Source of the DNA: Rhyacophila brunnea
Lineage: Eukaryota; Arthropoda; Insecta; Trichoptera; Rhyacophilidae
NCBI GenBank assembly: GCA_022495005.1
Contig: JAGYXB010000135.1
Location: forward strand, 310,001-374,000
DNA length: 64,000 bases
Direction of reading: 5' to 3'
The notes beneath the pieces are model-generated. The model did no database searches and had not been told where the DNA came from. It saw only the letters and a list, made by a program, of their open reading frames with translations. Made by a program: the position numbers and the translations under genes. Shown here in pieces: positions 58,715 through 64,000 of the stretch. Numbering within the stretch: the stretch's first letter is position 1; each line of letters starts with the position of its first letter.

Positions 58715-59000
58715 ATATTAACAGTACGATACAGTATGGGACTCGAATCCGCATCTAGTGGATTCGCGTTCTGTTTTATTATGACGAAATTAATTAGTAG
58801 TTGTAACATCTTTGAATAAATTGTGTAAAAGTTGGTAGTCAAATTTTGTGTTTTAAAGCAAAGTACCGATTACCTTGATTACTAACCGGTGTAAAGATTT
58901 CTCCAAATTTCAGTTATAGCATACTTGCACTTGCTAATAATCTAATAAAATAGTAGTTGTAGGTAATTATCTGAGGTGTTTTCAAATTATGTATGTTCAA
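58715..59000. repeat. TIR/tRNA-like element, copy 3
   Basis: Antisense tRNA-like 'gggactcgaatccgcatcta' is followed by the shared middle 'attaattagtagttgtaac'. The right inverted-repeat end 'tatctgaggtgttttcaaa' (58969-58987) matches the right end of copy 1. The left outer arm is missing. Confidence 0.6.
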
Positions 59001-59239
59001 TGAAGTGTTACATGTGTGAATGTGAATTTTTGCTGAATAAAAACCATGTGTATTATTTAAACAGTAGTAAACTTTAGTCTTTATCACTTGTATATACGAA
59101 AGGTAAAACCAGAGTTACCCAAAAGGATTAATATGTAATAGTACAAAACTTTGGCCAATTACAATTTGAAAGTCATTTTGGTTTTAAAAGCTCTAATATA
59201 CTGACCGAAATAATGTAGAAAATGTGTTGTTCCTAGGCA
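59001..59239. other. AT-rich intronic sequence, nothing recognised
   Basis: 'gaaaggtaaaaccagagttacc' near 59098-59119 is reminiscent of the Penelope-type repeat ('gaaaggtgaaacccgggtcgc') but is too short to call. Confidence 0.3.
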
Positions 59240-59470
59240 TGGTGTATTGTAAAAATGTCGGAAAACGCGTCCCGATTAGCAAGCTTTGTTACGCAACGGG
59301 TCGTGAGCGGGGCGGTTAAGCCAGGCGAGCGCGCAGACGAGAGTGGTCGCCCAAGAGAGAGGAGGGCCGCCGAGGATAATGCGCCAATTCTTCCGGATGG
59401 TAGACGGAGGCATCGATCCGCCTAACATCGGCCGACTGGAATCGATCTTAAGGACTATATTTAGGAGGCG
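59240..59470. other. GC-rich island
   Basis: Dense CpGs ('gagcggggcggttaagcc', 'ggcgagcgcgcagacg', 'ggagggccgccgagg'). Overlapping frames of 75-78 codons on both strands are open and show no domain. A candidate promoter, enhancer or exon. Confidence 0.3.
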
Positions 59471-61149
59471 TGTGATGTGTGCAGCTTTATTGACAATACG
59501 TGTTTTCCTCATATATATTATATTTATTTTCGATAATAATAAAAAAACATGGAATCGAAAAATGAGATGAATTGAGACAAACTCTTGTTGCTGTATTATT
59601 ATCTACCGTATTTAAAACAATCATTTGAGCTTTTTTAATGATTAAAATATCCCTTTTGTTGTATCAAAATTAATTAAAATAAAGGGCTCTAAATTAATAG
59701 CGACGCCGAGGTTCAAAAATTAAAAGCTATAAAAAAAACTTTGAGACATGCAAAACATTCGCCTTTGTGCCAATGCATTGGTTCAAAAAGCACAATAAAA
59801 ATAGGCAAGCACTTCTAATAAAATGTCACTGAAATCTCCTGCAAAAATGGCATTATTTACAAAGTAAAAAATATTTAAAAAAATATCAAAAAAAATCTTA
59901 CTAATGCTAATTCACGCGTTCAGATGTTTCTGACATACTCGTTATTATTGAAAAAAAAAGAATATTAAAAAATCAATAAGTTTCAGGTCCAGAGCTCAAA
60001 CGTAAATTCGGCCTTATCAATATGTACGTGTATTTATTACGAGTAATATAATAATAATCAGTCATGTTTGTAACATCCTTACATACAAAAACGTTTAAGA
60101 TTTTATTTAGAAGTCGATATATCACAAAAATAATTATTTGATTTGATAATTTAAAATGTGGGCATGTATGTAAAATATAAATTGAAAATAAATACGACCC
60201 ACGGCTTTAGACTTGGATGCTGTACCATGACTCCTGCGTGGGATATGAAAACACATGTTTTTATTAACTAAATACGACATTAAGATAAAATAAAAAAAAC
60301 GTTGTCAATTATTTTTAACCGGCCATGAGGTTATAACATAAATTATGTAAATATTTTAAAATTTCCATAACTTGACTTTCTAAGAAAAATAGACGTGAAA
60401 CAAATAAATAATGAGTATTAATTGTTTTGATTCTGGTAAAAAATATTGTAATATTATGTGGAGAGTGTTCTCAATTTTTTGTCCATTCACAGTTTTATGG
60501 CATCTCAAAAATGCATATTTTGAGTACCTAATCGAAAATATTCCCGTCAGAATTAGATTCGAAAAATAAACCGTTTGAAACTAAAATCATATCTGATTTC
60601 TAACGTAAGGGCTTGGATAAGGAAAGAGCATATTCAATTTTCGTTAAATCACCTGAAGAAAAATGTCACAAAATATAATATGTAGCTAATAGTGTGATTT
60701 CATTTTTTAGAAGTGTGTGTGATTTTTTTCTACGGTATCTTTGGGAATCTAATATAGGTTTAGAAGGCGTCTTGTTATGCTACATCTTTTTTATGTAGTA
60801 CATTATTATATTATTATTTCACTAATCGGCCAATTTTTAATAATGATTGTATTGGTATATTTATGTATATGAAGAATATAATTAATTTTTTATTATGTGC
60901 AAGATTTATTATATTAATTACACGACAATATAAATAACTGAAACCTTAAATTAAGTTTACATAATATGGAATATGGTGTACATTTATAAATAAATATTTT
61001 TTATTCATCGTCTTGCTTGTAAATAAATTGAAATAAATCGTTGAAAAAGAAACAATTTATCTAGTTTATATAAAAAAAACAAGTAACAAGATTTTGATTG
61101 AAAGCGTTGAAAAATTGTTTCAAATCAATTTATGACTGTAATTGAAAAT
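59471..61149. other. AT-rich intronic sequence, nothing recognised
   Basis: A/T runs and low-complexity frames only. Confidence 0.4.
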
Positions 61150-61345
61150 AGTTTTATCAGTAAATCCAGTCGCCGGCGAATACCCCCAATAAGTAATCGA
61201 CTGATTGTAGGCCCTGGTATAAACTCTGACTCAAAGTTTGCCCTTGTCAATGTCGGTAGGATTTACTCGCAGGGAATATTTATAGAAACAGTGTTCACAG
61301 AAGTTATTAGAAGTAGGAGTTTAAATGCCCTACGACCTGATTCAT
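61150..61345. other. Higher-complexity patch
   Basis: A 103-codon plus frame (61132-61443) is open across it, beginning near 'SSRRRIPPISNRLIVGPGI'. I do not recognise a domain, and the downstream half is AT-rich. Possible transposon relic or regulatory patch. Confidence 0.25.
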
Positions 61346-61654
61346 ACGTACGGCTATTCTGTTATCTACATAGCTTACAAGCGATAAAAAAACACTATTT
61401 TCGGCGGTTACACATAATTTATGGTCTGCAGGTTTTCTTGTAAAAAATCTAGTCTACTGCGTGATAAAACGAATATGTACCTACGCCTAGAAATAACAGA
61501 GAGTTTTTTACGAAACTGTATATTATGTATTTAAATATTAATACTTATACATACTATTTATAAGATCTAATTAAGATTTAATTATTTTAATTTTTTGTGA
61601 AAACGAAATGAATGAGAAACATATGTAATATAAGAAAAATTAGAAAAAGTCTTC

Positions 61655-61725
61655 GATCTATTGGGATTCAACCACACACCTTTTACTAGCCAGATGACTG
61701 CTTTAGCCACCGATCGATCGAATCA
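61655..61725 (-). repeat. tRNA-like (SINE-type) fragment
   Basis: The minus strand has an A-box-like GGTGGCTAAAGCAGTCATCTGG and a B-box-like TGGTTGAATCCCA, with spacing close to that of a tRNA. It does not close a full acceptor stem. Confidence 0.45.
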
Positions 61726-63114
61726 AGTATTTTTTCTGTGGATGCTTCCTAATACAACTCGTCAGCCTATCTTGAAAAACTTATAATCCCATTTAGATAT
61801 TTTTTTTTATTGAACGTGTTATCACTTATCTACCGTGTAAGTTTTTTGTACCCATAATACGTCTAATCATTTAAAAATTTATCCAAAAATATCTCATAAA
61901 CCTCGTCCATATAATGAGAAAAATAGCAAACCTTATAAATATCAGTCTTACTTCTAATATACGTCATCATTATAGTGAAATAATTGTTTTTTGTTTAAAT
62001 TTTTGAATTTTTAAATTCATATTCAAAACAAAACATAATATAATATCGTATTTGCGAAATACATATAATAATATCGTATTTGCGAAAAAAAGTTGGTTGG
62101 GTTTATGAAGATTAGGTACGATGTTATTATCTAATCAATACACTGATAGGTAACTATCTACCATACTCATAATAATATATTATTATATTGATAGTATAGT
62201 AAAAAGAAATAAAATATATTTTATTAAAATAAATGCATCCCTTCATTATTTACTCGTAGCTGAAGATTTTTCTCATTCACTTAAACAAGCCAATCTAACT
62301 CTGGTTAGCACTTTAGAAAAATAAACCTTTTCTATATTTTCATTATAGACACCTTTCTTTGTTTACATGACCATTGTTTGACTTTTTTAAAAAGTTGCTT
62401 ATCTTTAAAAAATAATTTCAATAATAATAATATTTATTATGATTATTTAGAAATACTAATTTATTGTGAACAGTTTATTGTAGGTTTCATGTTACATGAT
62501 TGTTTAAATTGTAAATGTAAACCTCTAAAACTGGTCATATGTAGGTAAATGGAAATGAATATATAAAGGTTATGAAGGGAAGCGTTAATGGAGGTTTTGA
62601 AATGCAGGTGTTTCCTTGCTCAGATGTAACCGTGTCCAAAAAGTCATCTGATGTTCAACAAATCAAAGAATTTAGTACGTTGTTACGAACCTTTTAGCTA
62701 AAAAAGGTAAATTTATTGGAAACGCACGTGCTCTACACCCCCGGAGCGTGAATGTATCTGCGCCCTTCCACTGCCCAACTAAACCAGTGTCACTTTTACC
62801 TTTAAAGTAATGAAAACTAGAACACTAAAAACACAGCAGAATGGCCTTACTGTATTTGTATAACAAATATAGGATATACTATAATGGTTTTCTATTAAAG
62901 AACCCATTTAAAGTAATCGTTATCATAACTTTGATTTGTTTTGATAATTTCGACCTTTTATTATATCTAATAAACCAACATTCTACAAAATATTATATTC
63001 TTTCGTTGATTTCAATACAGTCATACCTTTAACAATCAAATTTAATATCTTACATAATTTGATTTCGGTACTACAGTAGGTCAAATTTATGCGAAAGTAA
63101 TTCTATTTCTTGAA
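61726..63114. other. AT-rich sequence with one small GC-richer island
   Basis: A direct repeat 'aatatcgtatttgcgaaa' occurs at 62042 and 62071. 62620-62800 is GC-richer ('cacgtgctctacacccccgg'). Otherwise nothing recognised. Confidence 0.35.
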
Positions 63115-63368
63115 AAAAGCCAAATAATGGTATTTTTTTCGACCATGTCCGATCCTAATAAAATCATATGGGCCTCCACTGAGTAGAGGTTTGTATTGAC
63201 AGATTTTGTTTTTACGAGAAATGGATGTCAACCACTTGCGCAACCTATCAGGTCCAAACTGTGACTCTACACAAATTGAAAAACAGTATGTGTACTTGCC
63301 AGACACAGGATTCGAACCTGGGGCCCACGACAATATAGGCCGACGCTTAAGCCACGCGATACGCTAAC
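63115..63368 (-). repeat. SINE family A, copy 5 (best preserved)
   Basis: On the minus strand, starting at about 63365: an A-box-like 'gcgtggcttaagcgtcgg' and a perfect B box CCAGGTTCGAATCCTG (63308-63323). Then 'tgtctggcaagtacacat', 'caagtggttgacatcc', 'atttctcgtaaaaacaaaa' and 'ggatcggacatgg'. The tRNA-like head plus an unrelated body about 180 bp long is the standard SINE layout. It would be transcribed by RNA polymerase III and mobilised by a partner LINE. Confidence 0.75.
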
Positions 63369-63378
63369 ATTTAAAGTA

Positions 63379-63381
<3 letters not shown>

Positions 63382-63414
<33 letters not shown>
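63382..63414. repeat. (AT)n microsatellite
   Basis: About 16 uninterrupted AT units, lying just beyond the head of the SINE at 63115-63368. Confidence 0.97.
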
Positions 63415-63417
<3 letters not shown>

Positions 63418-63961
63418 GTTCAATACCTCTCATTTCAAGCAATTAAGGAATACAATAATTGCTTACTTTTCTGGTGTCCATATAGTCAAATTCTAAATAA
63501 ATTGATATTATACCGCTTTCACGTTATTGTACTTCTTCTATTTTTTATTTTATATTAAAATTTAATGATAAATTGTAGTTTCTTGTTACTGTATAAATTG
63601 TACATGACTGTATTATTTATTATTATGATTATTTTTCTGCGTGCTTTGGTTTTTTTTTTGTATTTTATATTATGTGTTGTTTCATTGATGCATGCGCCAT
63701 TTATAAATAAATATAATATACGTACTCAAAGTACGAATCAATTTCTCTTCATGTTATATATTTGGAAATATATCTACCCATTTGATTAAAATGTGTATGA
63801 GAGTAAAATTATAAAATGGTCGGTAAACCATCTGTATTTTTGAACATTTTTGTATCTTTAGTCATTTTTTTCCAAAAATGGGTTAAATACATGCAGTGAA
63901 TTAATAAGTAATAGCTATTCAGTTAAATTAATAAGTAAAATATTATTTGATTAGAATAATT
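63415..63961. other. AT-rich intronic sequence, nothing recognised
   Basis: Low-complexity sequence; the 74-codon plus frame (63565-63789) is hydrophobic only because of T-rich codons. Confidence 0.4.
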
Positions 63962-64000
63962 TACGACTGAGTGAGATTCAAACGTATGACTTTCGCTTGT
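63962..64000 (-). repeat. tRNA-derived repeat, cut by window end
   Basis: 'ctgagtgagattcaaac' (63967-63983) equals the B-box region of the repeat at 4086-4195, in the same orientation. The remainder lies outside the window. Confidence 0.5.

Larger units (their letters stand above)
23893..64000 (-). other. Intron upstream of the CELF/Bruno exon (partial)
   Basis: The gene is on the minus strand, so everything to the right should be the preceding intron (phase 1). The expected previous exon starts RRM2 ('KLFVG' motif, ending in a 'RGPDG' region). I did not see its reverse complement before the window end. This implies an intron of at least 40.1 kb, populated by transposon relics in both orientations and by GC-richer islands. 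Confidence 0.6.

Noticed and set aside
63297..63362. Functional tRNA gene (good A and B boxes)
   Set aside because: No closing acceptor stem, and four related copies share a non-tRNA body, so it is a SINE head.
1..64000. CRISPR array, prokaryotic operons, ribosome binding sites
   Set aside because: No spaced direct repeats, and the splice-bounded exon and retrotransposons show a eukaryotic genome.
1..64000. Integrated viral sequence
   Set aside because: No capsid, polymerase or envelope-type coding and no long terminal repeats with gag/pol were recognised.

Overview
This is a eukaryotic, very AT-rich window of insect type, most likely from a moth or butterfly. Three things suggest this: the base composition and frequent 'taggtacct'-like words, RTE-clade retrotransposon relics resembling butterfly RTE elements (family recognition from memory, not a search), and an intron-dominated layout. 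There is no long intact open reading frame anywhere. The only exon I can identify with confidence is an 80-nt coding exon on the minus strand at 23813-23892. It encodes the middle of RRM2 of a CELF/Bruno-family RNA-binding protein of the bruno-3 (CELF3-6-like) type, and it has a textbook acceptor and donor. I found neither neighbouring exon, so I infer that almost the whole window is two giant introns of this gene: at least 40.1 kb upstream (23893-64000) and at least 23.8 kb downstream (1-23812).

Left part (1-23.8 kb): AT-rich intron with GC-richer islands (3.6, 5.3, 6.9, 9.6-10.2, 11.1-11.4, 13.5-14.0, 19, 20.6-21.0 and 22.7-23.0 kb). Mobile elements here are an RTE 3' fragment (6000-6540), a 325-bp element with long terminal inverted repeats around a tRNA-like segment (7860-8186), a decayed hAT transposon with an 8-bp target duplication (14287-15283), an RTE copy with an inverted 5' part (16801-17204), a relic of a second LINE (17905-18122), an inverted-repeat MITE (21463-21618) and a Penelope-type terminal-repeat relic just beside the exon (about 23500-23625).

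Middle (24-45 kb): a LINE 3' fragment (25523-26128) and a foldback pair of Penelope-like terminal repeats (32873-33390), each arm carrying a hammerhead-ribozyme-like core. There is also a tRNA-Glu-like sequence (37362-37445), a TAAT-rich low-GC stretch (37850-38900) and a run of G-tracts (42978-43036).

Right part (45-64 kb): a cluster of five copies of one tRNA-derived SINE family (52.4, 53.4, 57.2, 58.4 and 63.1 kb) and two more copies of the TIR/tRNA-like element (55.4 and 58.7 kb). It also holds an RTE pseudogene with five internal stops and a mutated catalytic motif (53594-54524), a short MITE (56857-57025) and several GC-richer islands.

No tRNA or rRNA gene that I would call functional, no CRISPR array and no operon-like coding was seen. 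Most open frames of 60-120 codons are chance or lie inside the repeats above. The GC-richer islands may be enhancers or unrecognised exons; the sequence alone does not decide.
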